A stretch of DNA of 26,476 nucleotides from Thalassiosira profunda (GCA_036939355.1 JALLAP010000068.1:1-26476); one strand, 5' to 3'; counted from the first letter of the stretch, positions 1-8,494 are shown. Numbers and translations: made by a program. Notes: a model not told the origin generated them from the letters alone.

Positions 1-46
1 CATTTCTTTTTATTGGTGCACATCTTATGCGCACTTTCAATTGCAG

Positions 47-1042
47 TGATGCATGACGGCTCCCAACCATATGAGGGGGTGTTGCAAACGATTCAGGAGC
101 TGAAGAAGGCGGGCAAGCGGATGATCGTGCTGAGCAATTCGAGCAAGCGGCGGGAGAACAGCGAGAGGATGCTGGTGAAGCTCGGCTTCGATCCATCTGA
201 TTTCGAGAATGTCATAACGTCCGGAGATGTGTCGCACATCATCCTCCAAAACAATGCGCATTCGTTGGGGTGCCAAAACTGGGACGTCATCGGCAACCTG
301 ATCGAGCAAAAGAAGCAAAACGTGTTTGTCTTTGGGAGTGGCGACGAGGACGAGCAGTACTGCACCTCGGCCGGGTGGACGTTGACCTCCGTCGAGGAAG
401 CGGACCTCATTGTGGCCCGAGGAACATTCACGATCAACGACGGCACCACCACAATCCACAAAAAGGACGACGAGATGAAATACTGGGAAGTGATGGAAAG
501 CAGCTTGTTTACGGCTGCTCAGAGGAAGCTGCCGATGATTGTCGCGAATCCCGACAAGGTCCGCCCCGACGAGGGATTGCCCCCAATGCCCGGCGCCATT
601 GGCGACACCTACGNTCGCGAATCCCGACAAGGTCCGCCCCGACGAGGGATTGCCCCCAATGCCCGGCGCCATTGGCGACACCTACGAACGATTCGTTTGG
701 ACGACGCACTGCGCCCCGGTGGGAGACATGACCGAGGAAAAGGCGAGAGAGTACGTCAAGCGCGTGGGCAAGCCGTTTCGGGAGGTCTATGATATTGCTT
801 TGGGGGAGGGAGAGCGAGAGAGGGCCATCATGATTGGGGATGCGTTGGAGACGGATGTCGTGGGCGGGGATGCTGCCGGGGTCCCGGTGCTCTGGGTGAT
901 CAACGACGGCATTCACGGAAAGGATGTGGGCGACAAAGGCGCCGACGGCGTGCTGGGCGAGTTCAACGGAAATGCATACGGGACGTATGCGTATGGAAAG
1001 AAGATCACCCCTCGATATTTGACGGACCATTTCCGGTGGTAA
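47..1042 (+). CDS. HAD superfamily class IIA hydrolase, 3' part
   Basis: Probable phosphatase of the haloacid dehalogenase superfamily, subclass IIA (TIGR01459-like). The visible exon begins after a plausible acceptor (ttgcag, 41-46); upstream exons lie outside the window, so the gene is 5' partial. The HDGSQPYEGV segment carries the end of motif I, VLSNSSKR is motif II (Ser/Thr), ANPDKVRPDEG is the NPD loop typical of class IIA, GKPFREVY supplies the motif III Lys, and GDALETDVVGG is motif IV. The protein ends at a TAA at 1040-1042. A 73-nt assembly duplication (542-686) shifts the frame in the given sequence; with one copy removed the protein is continuous and family-like. The 3' end converges on the glycosyltransferase gene. 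Family is sure; the substrate cannot be told. Confidence 0.85.
542..686. repeat. 72-bp direct duplication around a single N (assembly join)
   Basis: Bases 542-613 and 615-686 are identical, with N at 614. The extra 73 nt break the HAD reading frame, which is restored if one copy and the N are removed. This is best read as two contigs with an unmerged overlap, not as biology. Confidence 0.95.
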
Positions 1043-1056
1043 ACTCATCATTCGTT

Positions 1057-2641
1057 TTAAGATCCTATTGCAATGTAGCCCCTCTCGCCATTGCTCTTGC
1101 AATACCCATGAAACACGTCCGGTCGATGCCCGCCACCCGGGTTCTTGTACGCCTCTCCCTCCGCGAGCGCTATACTTTTGTCCAAATCCTCGCGTATTCG
1201 AAACCACTCCGAGTGAAACTTGGCACAGATATCTTTCGTCAAATCCGTCTGCCCGGCCCAGATGGGACACTTCCACGGTTTGCTGCAGAGCGTAAAATGC
1301 ACCGACTTCACCTCCTCCAACGGCGTTTCTCTGCAATCCTGACACTCGTCTCGCCCATCCCGACACTTTCCCGGTTCCGTTTTTCCTTTGGCCGCTTGTC
1401 GCGGAGAATCTGCCATGGCATTGTAATAGCATCGGTTCAATTCCACTGCCGTCCCGGGATGTCGATAATCGTAGTAGAACGAGCAAATGCCCTGGATCTG
1501 CTGCGCGCCGAAGTACCCTCCGTAACCCTTGCCCTCCCACCCGCTCCCCTGGAAGAATCTCCCTTCTTTCACAATGTCGACGTATTCGTGAAACGCGTCC
1601 ATGTTGGGTTTAACAATCAGAAAGCCGCCCTGGACGCCGACGTGCTTATGACCCGGATTCACCTAAACGGTTTGTGCCGGTGTGATTTGAGGTTCGCGAC
1701 GAGTTGACGATTGTGACGAGCAACAGCTGACTTCACTACACAACAGCACACGTCCTTGTGCTCACCATGTTGTAGTCTCGCGTAAAATAGGCATCGATCG
1801 ACTTCTCCGGCAGCGGATCGTTGAACATGACGGGTATTCGAGATCGCGCCTCCGCCACTTCTTTGGACACTCCTCCACCACTGCCACTGCTGCCACCCTT
1901 GTCGCCCAGCATGGCATGAAACAGATCGTCCATCGGCTTCAGCACCAGCGAATCTAAATCTAGATGAACCACGATCGGATAGTCCTTCAATGCATACGCA
2001 TACAGCTTCAGGTACTCCTTTTCGCCGCAGCACCCGCTCTTCACCATGTGCTCCCTCAGAAACTTCCCCTGGATGTCGGTGACGTTGAACGGCGTCTCCC
2101 GAATCTGCACCTGATACCCCAGCTCTCGGAACACATCGGAGCATCCCTCCGCATTGGGGTGCACGAAAGCAATCATGTCGTAATCATATACACTTTTGCT
2201 CTGGTGATAATTGCGTACGCTCGAGAGGTGGATCGAATGCTTCAGCACCGCCGCTCCCTCGTGGAACGACGGGTCGGAGGAATGCCCCCCGTTTTTGATA
2301 TTGTCGTGTCGATCTCCGGACGCACCGCACGACGTGAGCGAGACGGCGTAGGCGATGGTCGCCCGCGGGCTGGGGATGTTGCGAGTTGCATGCCCCTGCA
2401 CATCACCGCCTCGGTTTGCATTGGCGAGGGAGGCGGAATCGAAAGCTCCCGAATCGGCCCCGCCTTCGCCCTCAATTGCAACTGCCTCGTCGGCGTCGCC
2501 GGAGTCCAGCCCGAAGAGGGCAACGGTCACCCAGAGTGCCAATAAAAACAGCGTCATCGCCAGGAGGAGACAGCGGATGGTCGACGCCCGCCACCGCCGG
2601 GGGCGCCGCCGCGCTAGGGAGGAGCGGACCGCCGCCGGCAT
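1057..2641 (-). CDS. Type II membrane glycosyltransferase, GT8-like (two exons)
   Basis: Likely Golgi or ER lumenal glycosyltransferase. Exon 1 runs 2641-1766 and exon 2 runs 1662-1057, joined in phase 0 across a 103-nt intron (donor GTGAGC at 1765, acceptor TTTAG ending at 1663), giving about 493 aa. A short basic cytosolic tail is followed by one hydrophobic helix at about residues 23-44, then a Ser/Gly/Asp-rich stem and a catalytic domain. The DxD metal and nucleotide-sugar motif is HLDLDSLVLKP (D228, D230), preceded by EYLKLYAYALKDYP. After the intron VNPGHKHVGVQGGFLIVKP matches the acceptor-loop region of GT8/glycogenin-like enzymes. A Cys-rich insert sits at CRDGRDECQDC. The splice is supported because it joins DYNM to VNPGHK in one fold. 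Donor and acceptor sugars are unknown. Stop codon is only 14 nt from the convergent HAD stop. Confidence 0.8.
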
Positions 2642-2756
2642 CGCCGAGGGGTGGCGCTGGCGGGGTTTGGGGTCGGTGACGGTGAGGTGCGTGCGTGGGG
2701 ATTTGCGAGTTGCTGTTCTCTCTTTGCCTTTGCTGCAACGGGTTACGGTTAGACTC

Positions 2757-2789
2757 GGGTTAGGGTTAGGGTTAGGGTTGGGTTAGGTT
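2757..2789 (+). repeat. Interstitial telomere-like tract (TTAGGG)n
   Basis: Three perfect GGGTTA units followed by degenerate GGGTTG and GGTTAGG. It lies about 115 bp upstream of the minus-strand glycosyltransferase start. It could be a telobox-like promoter element or a scar of break repair; neither is shown. Confidence 0.8.
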
Positions 2790-2912
2790 CAGATCTCGAA
2801 AAGCAAGCGCTCAACCACAGCTTCAGCTTCTAGTTTCCTCCTCGCTCAAGACATACCATACAGTCCAGAGACCTGCACTGTTGCCCGACGCATTCCTACC
2901 GTAGTCTTGCAG

Positions 2913-2940
2913 AAAAACGGGACAAAAAACGGGACAAAAA
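2913..2940 (+). repeat. Tandem pair of ACGGGACAAAAA units
   Basis: Two 12-nt units in tandem. The same GGGACAAAA core recurs in palindromic form at 3131-3160 and 8419-8494, on both sides of the transposase gene. Confidence 0.7.
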
Positions 2941-3130
2941 TGCTTTATTGCCGCTGCAAATAGAATGCACTCCGAGTAACATTCCGAACTCAATATTGCT
3001 ATCCGCGGCGAGCTAAAGACCATATCTGGGTGGCTTGATGCTTATTTTGGCCGATACGGCCCATTATTACCCATCCAACATGCATTCAACCAGCGTACAT
3101 TGTTGCGGTGGAGCGCCAAAAAAGGCGAGA

Positions 3131-3160
3131 TTTTTTTGTCCCATGAAACTGGACAAAATT
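3131..3160. repeat. Palindromic GTCCC...GGACAAAA element, left copy
   Basis: TTTTTGTCCC, a short loop containing TGAAAC, then GGACAAAAT. It differs at about 3 of 28 positions from the copy at 8465-8493, across the transposase gene. Confidence 0.65.
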
Positions 3161-3161
3161 A

Positions 3162-3180
3162 GCTAGTACTTTTTACTAGC
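3162..3180. repeat. Perfect 7-bp hairpin
   Basis: GCTAGTA at 3162-3168 pairs with TACTAGC at 3174-3180 around a 5-nt loop. It lies right beside the GTCCC/GGAC element and upstream of the transposase gene. Confidence 0.6.
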
Positions 3181-3422
3181 AAAAGGGGCGGATCTTTTTT
3201 TGCCGGCCGCACGTCAGAGCGTCAGAACTCTCTCACTCGCCTCCAACTCCGGCTCCTCGCGAGCTGCATCGACGTCGCCTCTCGCGGCCGGAGAATTCGC
3301 AGGGTAATTATGCGGTATTGCGGCGAGGCTTGGGCGGCGTGGCCGGCCGTGGGGAAGCGTTCATATCCACTACACAACAATCAAATTGAATTGCAATTGC
3401 AATTGCAAAAGTATCTATCGCG

Positions 3423-6400
3423 ATGGAGGACGATCACTGCGAATACGCCTCCGATTCGGACGCATCGACGGCGAGCGGCGGCGGCGACGATGACGCGGAT
3501 GAGCGGTTCAATGATATAGTTTCTCGTATCACGGATTCATCAGGGAGCACCGGCCGAAACGCGCTGCAGTGGTCGTACCTCGCCCGAAGTGAGCGAGGGG
3601 GGGAGGTATTCGGCGCGCTCCCGAAACTGCGCACACCGGACGGCGACGAGTTCAAGTTGCAGTACAACTCGACCGACGCCGTTCTGTTGGAAAAGGCGCG
3701 GAGCGAGGTCCAGCACTCCCTCAACAAGGCGCGTATGAAGCTGTTCGAATGCGACGAAGGCCAAACGATTACTCCAGCCGGTGCGTTGGCTGCCGCCCTT
3801 CCTGCAGAGGTCATCAGACAGCTCCACGCCTACCTCAAGACGGGGCTCGACCCGGCGTCTCCGCGGAGTGGCGGAAAGGAGACGCCCTCTTGGTCATTTG
3901 GCGACATCGTAGAGTTCTTGCGATGCGATATCAAGATGCGTTTGTTCGGGTGCTCGAAGAAGGAGCTCAGCGAGTTCGGCGTCAACGACGACGACTTTAT
4001 GAGGTTCGAGACAGTGCGCAAAGCTCTCACAAAAGCTGACATAGCACCATCCAAACGCACGGGAGTGGTCGAAAATGCAGCTCAGCTCCCCGCCTGCTCG
4101 TTCGATCCCATCATCAAGAAGGCCATCGAGGCATGCAACGGAGAGTGGACTGATATGTTCTTTGTTCCTGGGCAGAGTTTCGCTAGCGTAGATGACGACA
4201 AGATGCCCACGTCGTCTCCAAAGTGGAAGGCGTACGGAATGCGCATGACGCCGACGAAGGACAAAAAGTTGAAGCCAGTCTTTCATGTCGCCGCGGTGAC
4301 CGGAGCGAGCTACATCGCGTGGATGCACCCGGACACACTTGATACGACGCTGGGAGATATGCTTCGAAAACTGATCAACGATGTGACGCCTTCCGGCCAA
4401 GCGGCGCTCCGCTCGCTGATTTGCTTCTTCATCGACCGCGGATACCTCGAGCTGGCCAAGGCACAAGAGGTGACGGTAACGAATTTGATCCAGATATTGG
4501 AGAGCGAGAACTCTAAGTTCCTCGGGACGATCAAAGACAATCTGAACTTTCCGTTCCAAATCGTGGACGTGCACGAAGGCGACAAGCGTGTGCATAATAA
4601 CCGGCCAATCATCCAGGCGTACGGCGATCGCTCCAACTTCATCGCCCGCTCCGGTAACATCCAAGCATCTGTCCTGAGGCACGGCACGGGCAAGGTGCGC
4701 GCTGCCCGCATTGCTACAAATCTGCAGGAGTGTAAGCATGATATTTGGGTGGCCGAGACCAATCGCACAATGAGCCGCCAGGAGCACGCTCAGCCGCCAC
4801 AGCCACTGACAGAGAACGTCTCTCAAGCGAAACAGATCGAACATGCATGGGCTGTCTTTCTCTCGGGAGTGACCGCACTGACGCTCGCCCAGCGTTCGGC
4901 GGACTGGTTCAAAGCCCGCATGTTCTGTTTCTCAAGCACAACGTTTCACGTCGTTGTGAACGTAGTATCGGCTGTGTACCTCAACACCAGTCACTTGCGC
5001 GAGCTACACCAACGATGCCTCTCGATCATGTGTCTCAATCCGAGATCCTCCGTGACAGTGGCGAACGCTGCCGAGCTCGAAGATCCCGACGTACCGAGCC
5101 AGAGGAGCCAGCAAGTACGGATCGAAGGGGCGCCCGCCCCACGCGCCATCGCCAACGACAAGTGCGATCCCAAGTACTGGTTGCGCGGCAACCGCCGAAA
5201 CCTGGCAGAGCTGAAGAAAGACTGTGATGATAACGGCGTTGCTTATGAAGATGACATGACTCGTGCTCAATTGGCCGGGGTGTTGGTGGCACATTTTCAG
5301 GCGGAGGCCGATCACGCAGAGGCAGATATGCTCACGTCAAACGTCGCCGAGGACGACGTGGAGAGAAAACTGCTCTCGCAGGTGGCGTTTTTACAGAGAA
5401 TGGTGCCTCATTGGATAATGAGACCATTTCAGACAAAGGCGGGCGGGCCGATCGATCAGGGCAATGCAAACGAAAGCCAGGTGATTCGCAGGCTGAAGAA
5501 AGTCGTGAGGAAATTCTCGGGCAATCGGTACGATATACAGAAGGTCAGAGAGTTTGGCCTTTTGGCCAATAGAAAGCACCGAGCCTGCACCAGCTCGCCG
5601 GACGGGGTGTTCCCGCTGCTGAAGCAAAACAGTGAAGGATCGTATGACTTCATTGGGCTATGCGTACTGGAGATGAAAACTCGAGGCACAGAGCGCACGA
5701 CCGATGCCCTGATCGAGTCTGCCCTACGATCCGGAGAGTGGAGTGAGTGTGACGCTGGCACACCCGAGTTCAAGACAGCCATCCCCGACAACGCCTACAG
5801 GACGCAAGTGTGCCAGCATGCAACAGCGCTCAACTTGGAATACGTCCTAATGGTTTACAGCGTTCCCGGTGCTATGATCAAGAAGATTGTACTGGTCCAC
5901 GTGTCGCAAGACGACAGGACTGCCATGCTGGACTTTCAGGCCGAGCTCGCCCGGTCGTTCATGCCCTTTGCATACGTGAAGGAGGCGCCGCGTGAGATTC
6001 CCAGCCTCGGAGAGGATTACTCCAAAGCGTACGGCTATGCCCAGGACCATCACACCCTCGAGCTCGAGCTGTTGATCTGGTACGCTCACACCGCTGACGT
6101 GATGGAAAATGGCACGCCGCCCCCCGTTCGACGCTTCATCGATCTGCCAACCAATTTCTGGAACAAGTTTATGGGCAATGTCGACACGGTGAGGAAGATC
6201 CTCGAGAGATGCAAGGCCGTTCGTGGGCGCGACAGCGGGCCAGGGTCTCTGATGTGGTTCGTCCTTATTGGATATATCCTCTACAACACGTTCCGTCTCT
6301 ACCAGCACGCCAGGCTGGAGAAGGAAATGGATAAGTTTGAGACGTACAAGCAATTCCAGAGGGCAAGGAAGAAAATTACCTTCAGAGCATTCCTCTTCAA

Positions 6401-7187
6401 GCTGTCAAATCCTGGCGCTTTGGGCGAGAAGATCATGCAGGAGTACTTCCCCGGATTGCGCGAGCAAATCGATCGCGGGCAGATCAGGAGCAGTTTCGCC
6501 TCCGCGCAGTCTCCGACGAGTCCTCGTATCCTCGCCACGCCTCTATTGGGAGACAACAGCAAGTACAATCAGCTCCAGCCGTTCCTCGAGCCAGGCAATC
6601 CCCTCTATGAGAGGAGGCTCGACCCATCTCTCAATCATAAGCCAGCGCAAGTTCCAAAGGAGACAGCCCCCGATTCTAACAAGCCAGTGGACAATCGAGG
6701 CAGATGTGTTGTTTGTTGCAAGCTGTGCCTCAAGGGCAAATGCGTAGGGACCAGAGAAAAGCCACGCACCCGCGCCGGAAGAAAGACGACCAAATATTGC
6801 CCCACCTGCAAGATTCATCTTTGCAAATATTGTCACGTGATGTTCCATTCCGGCGAGCCGATCGACCTCCCCACTTGTCACAAATGCTATGGTATGGACA
6901 CTGCGAGGCCATCGAGGGGCCAACCATCGCCGTTCGGAGAACCCGAAGATGCTGCAGATGCCGGCGCAGGATTGAAGGTTGCCCGCAGTATGCGGAGTCC
7001 TCCGGGGTCTCAGCCGCAGCAGCAGGAGCAGGGGAAGCAGCCGCCGAAAAAGAACAAGGCACAATCGAGCCCTCCGTCGACACCCAACCGCCAAACAAAG
7101 AGGAACCCTCGGAAGCAGCAGAGGAAGGGAAGCACTCCCAAGAGGCCGACTCGCTCGTCCTCCCGCGGCGCCGGAACGACAAAGTGA
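3423..7187 (+). CDS. PiggyBac-type transposase with internal YqaJ-like PD-(D/E)XK nuclease domain
   Basis: Single uninterrupted ORF of 1254 aa, about twice the usual piggyBac length. N-terminal half: helical segment with SWSFGDIVEFL and MRFETVRKAL; then VPGQSFASVDDDKM (catalytic Asp 1 = D257), ICFFIDRGYLEL (Asp 2 = D338) and FLGTIKDNLNFPF, the piggyBac GT(I/V)R-nR-FP block. The Asp1-Asp2 spacing of 81 is close to piggyBac. Next comes an insert: ADWFKARM (W495, R499, as at YqaJ N-termini), a SAP-like stretch (about 585-628), E684, SSPDGVF (D727), VLEMK (E750, K752) and YRTQVCQHATALN (Q795), the E/PD/ExK/Q core of a YqaJ/lambda-exonuclease-like nuclease. The transposase then resumes: FWNKFMGNVDTV (Asp 3 = D921), IGYILYNTFRLYQHARL, and a Cys/His ribbon (C1095 to H1142) with a basic, disordered tail. 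Could be an active element or a domesticated gene; catalytic assignments come from motif reading only. Confidence 0.8.
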   Translation: MEDDHCEYASDSDASTASGGGDDDADERFNDIVSRITDSSGSTGRNALQWSYLARSERGGEVFGALPKLRTPDGDEFKLQYNSTDAVLLEKARSEVQHSLNKARMKLFECDEGQTITPAGALAAALPAEVIRQLHAYLKTGLDPASPRSGGKETPSWSFGDIVEFLRCDIKMRLFGCSKKELSEFGVNDDDFMRFETVRKALTKADIAPSKRTGVVENAAQLPACSFDPIIKKAIEACNGEWTDMFFVPGQSFASVDDDKMPTSSPKWKAYGMRMTPTKDKKLKPVFHVAAVTGASYIAWMHPDTLDTTLGDMLRKLINDVTPSGQAALRSLICFFIDRGYLELAKAQEVTVTNLIQILESENSKFLGTIKDNLNFPFQIVDVHEGDKRVHNNRPIIQAYGDRSNFIARSGNIQASVLRHGTGKVRAARIATNLQECKHDIWVAETNRTMSRQEHAQPPQPLTENVSQAKQIEHAWAVFLSGVTALTLAQRSADWFKARMFCFSSTTFHVVVNVVSAVYLNTSHLRELHQRCLSIMCLNPRSSVTVANAAELEDPDVPSQRSQQVRIEGAPAPRAIANDKCDPKYWLRGNRRNLAELKKDCDDNGVAYEDDMTRAQLAGVLVAHFQAEADHAEADMLTSNVAEDDVERKLLSQVAFLQRMVPHWIMRPFQTKAGGPIDQGNANESQVIRRLKKVVRKFSGNRYDIQKVREFGLLANRKHRACTSSPDGVFPLLKQNSEGSYDFIGLCVLEMKTRGTERTTDALIESALRSGEWSECDAGTPEFKTAIPDNAYRTQVCQHATALNLEYVLMVYSVPGAMIKKIVLVHVSQDDRTAMLDFQAELARSFMPFAYVKEAPREIPSLGEDYSKAYGYAQDHHTLELELLIWYAHTADVMENGTPPPVRRFIDLPTNFWNKFMGNVDTVRKILERCKAVRGRDSGPGSLMWFVLIGYILYNTFRLYQHARLEKEMDKFETYKQFQRARKKITFRAFLFKLSNPGALGEKIMQEYFPGLREQIDRGQIRSSFASAQSPTSPRILATPLLGDNSKYNQLQPFLEPGNPLYERRLDPSLNHKPAQVPKETAPDSNKPVDNRGRCVVCCKLCLKGKCVGTREKPRTRAGRKTTKYCPTCKIHLCKYCHVMFHSGEPIDLPTCHKCYGMDTARPSRGQPSPFGEPEDAADAGAGLKVARSMRSPPGSQPQQQEQGKQPPKKNKAQSSPPSTPNRQTKRNPRKQQRKGSTPKRPTRSSSRGAGTTK

Positions 7188-7233
7188 TGCCGCGCCCGGT
7201 TGATTGTTGCGTCTTCATTGCATATCTCTGTGG

Positions 7234-7259
7234 GTGAAGTATTTGTGTGAAGTATTTGT
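7234..7259 (+). repeat. Tandem 13-bp duplication after transposase stop
   Basis: GTGAAGTATTTGT occurs twice head to tail, about 47 nt after the transposase stop codon. Confidence 0.75.
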
Positions 7260-7353
7260 TTCATGATGAGTCTTTGTGCTAAATAGCAAATAATAGCACA
7301 TCATACGTACCAAATCCCAGCACTATTCCAGTCACTCAACACTAATTTCTGCT

Positions 7354-7370
7354 TCACGAATATTTCGTGA
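7354..7370. repeat. Palindrome TCACGAA-TAT-TTCGTGA
   Basis: Perfect 7-bp arms with a 3-nt spacer in the transposase 3' flank. It could be a protein-binding site or part of a transcript end; no function is shown. Confidence 0.6.
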
Positions 7371-7719
7371 GATGACCCTCACGTCTGCACCGTCTGATCT
7401 CGCTCTCAAGGTTAGTTCATACAACCTCCCCACAGTCCCTAAGATTCATTGGGCCGGTGTCCGTTCCGACTGGGAGATATCACAATTTGTGCAAAGGAAT
7501 GGTGAGATACAATGCCTCAGTCTCATGGTTCATTCCGTGCATGGATAATTGCAGCATCACAGGGATAAGGAAAGTGCTCACCTTTCAATTCCCCCAATCC
7601 CACTTTCATCTCCATCTTTTTAGGTGGAGTTCTCATCGTGATGGCTTGGTCGTGGCTGGAGTGCACGTCCGATGTTGCCGAGCTCCGCCGAGATCGCCCC
7701 CGCCCGGCGCATAATTTAC

Positions 7720-8192
7720 TTGCAAATCTCCCCATTCGTACCACGGCGCCTCCTCGCGCAACGGCCCCGGCGGCCGAGGCGAGTAGGGGCGCGGCCTCTC
7801 GGCGCGGGGATGGCGATCATAGATTGCGATCATAGATGGCGATCATAGATTGCGATCATAGATGGCGATCATAGATTGCGATCATAGCCACGACCGCCAC
7901 GTCGACTCGATGCACGCGTCGTCCTCTCATCGCCGCCGTGCCGTCGTCCATCGCGCCGCTGAGGAAGTGCCTTGACGTTGTCGCGTGGGCGCTCGGCGCT
8001 CCGTCTTGAGCTGATGTCGTCGCTCAAGTGCTGCCGCACCGAGCTGATGTCATCTCTCGAACTGACAGCACCGTCTCCAGCGCTGCCGCCGTCTTAAGTT
8101 GCCACCGCCGCATCCGAGTTGCCATCTCCCGTGTGCTTGCGTCGACGGCTCCTCGCTCTGCGTGCACTTGATGGCTCGTTGAAGTGAAAGAT
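7720..8192 (-). pseudogene. Possible broken exon of an Arg/Ser/Gly-rich (RS/RGG-like) protein
   Basis: From a plausible acceptor (CCAGCAG just upstream of 8192) one minus-strand frame reads as an Arg/Ser-rich protein (IFHFNEPSSARRARSRRRK), meets one TAA at 8096-8094, continues through SRRSAERPRDNVK and SSRRGGRGYDR, and then enters the 13-bp minisatellite. Beyond the array the coding-like frame (HPRAERPRPYSPRPPGPL, then EEAPWYEWGDLQ) is offset by 65 nt, i.e. five 13-bp units. With a single unit the two halves would be in one frame. A GTAAAT donor-like site follows at 7719-7714. It is weakly supported: it could be a pseudogene, an intron-containing gene, or chance in GC-rich DNA. Confidence 0.3.
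7809..7886 (+). repeat. Minisatellite, six 13-bp units GAT(G/T)GCGATCATA
   Basis: Six head-to-tail 13-bp units alternating strictly between GATGGCGATCATA and GATTGCGATCATA, so the higher-order period is 26 bp repeated three times. It is too short and has no spacers, so it is not a CRISPR array. Confidence 0.95.
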
Positions 8193-8418
8193 CTGCTGGC
8201 TCGGAGAGGTTGATGTGCGGGGAGGATTTTATGCACCAGTTGCAAATTAACCAGCCAGAGGGCCAATTTCGGCCTGATGTAGCGCTAAAACCGCGTCGAT
8301 TGCAGATATCGCGCTTTCGGGATTAATTGCAGATGTTATGAGGTAACAGAATCGCCTCGTTTTATCCATTGATTTGACATCGGGAGGGTAGGGAGGGCGG
8401 CAGAGTGGTGTGCGTGCG

Positions 8419-8494
8419 TTTTTGTCCCGTTTCGTGGGACAAAAATTTGCGTGAGTTTGCATGAAAATTTTTGTCCCTCGAAACGGGACAAAAT
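8419..8494. repeat. Nested inverted repeat of GTCCC...GGGACAAAA palindromes
   Basis: Arms at 8419-8447 and 8465-8493 match as reverse complements at about 28 of 30 positions; each arm is itself a hairpin (TTTTTGTCCC / GGGACAAAAA). It starts 12 nt past the FKBP stop, so FKBP transcripts may carry it. The same element is at 3131-3160. Confidence 0.8.

Larger units (their letters stand above)
2642..3422. other. Intergenic region, divergent between glycosyltransferase and transposase genes
   Basis: 781 bp without a supported gene. It holds a telomere-like tract (2757-2789), a tandem GGGACAAAA pair (2913-2940), a palindromic GTCCC/GGAC element (3131-3160), a small perfect hairpin (3162-3180) and an AATTGC hexamer run (about 3384-3410) just before the transposase start. 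Short ORFs here show no recognisable domain. No TTAA tetranucleotide was seen in it. Confidence 0.6.

Noticed and set aside
3894..4844. Minus-strand open frame of 316 codons
   Set aside because: It overlaps the transposase core whose motifs are clear on the plus strand; the antisense product shows no family pattern.
5391..6353. Separate nuclease gene inside the transposase region
   Set aside because: The nuclease motifs lie in the same uninterrupted frame as both transposase halves, with no stop, start context or splice sites that would make it a separate gene.
7457..7714. Plus-strand open frame of 85 codons after the transposase
   Set aside because: No domain, no clear start context, and low-complexity Pro-rich end; not supported as a gene.
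7809..7886. CRISPR-like array
   Set aside because: Units are directly adjacent without spacers and the genome is eukaryotic; this is a minisatellite.
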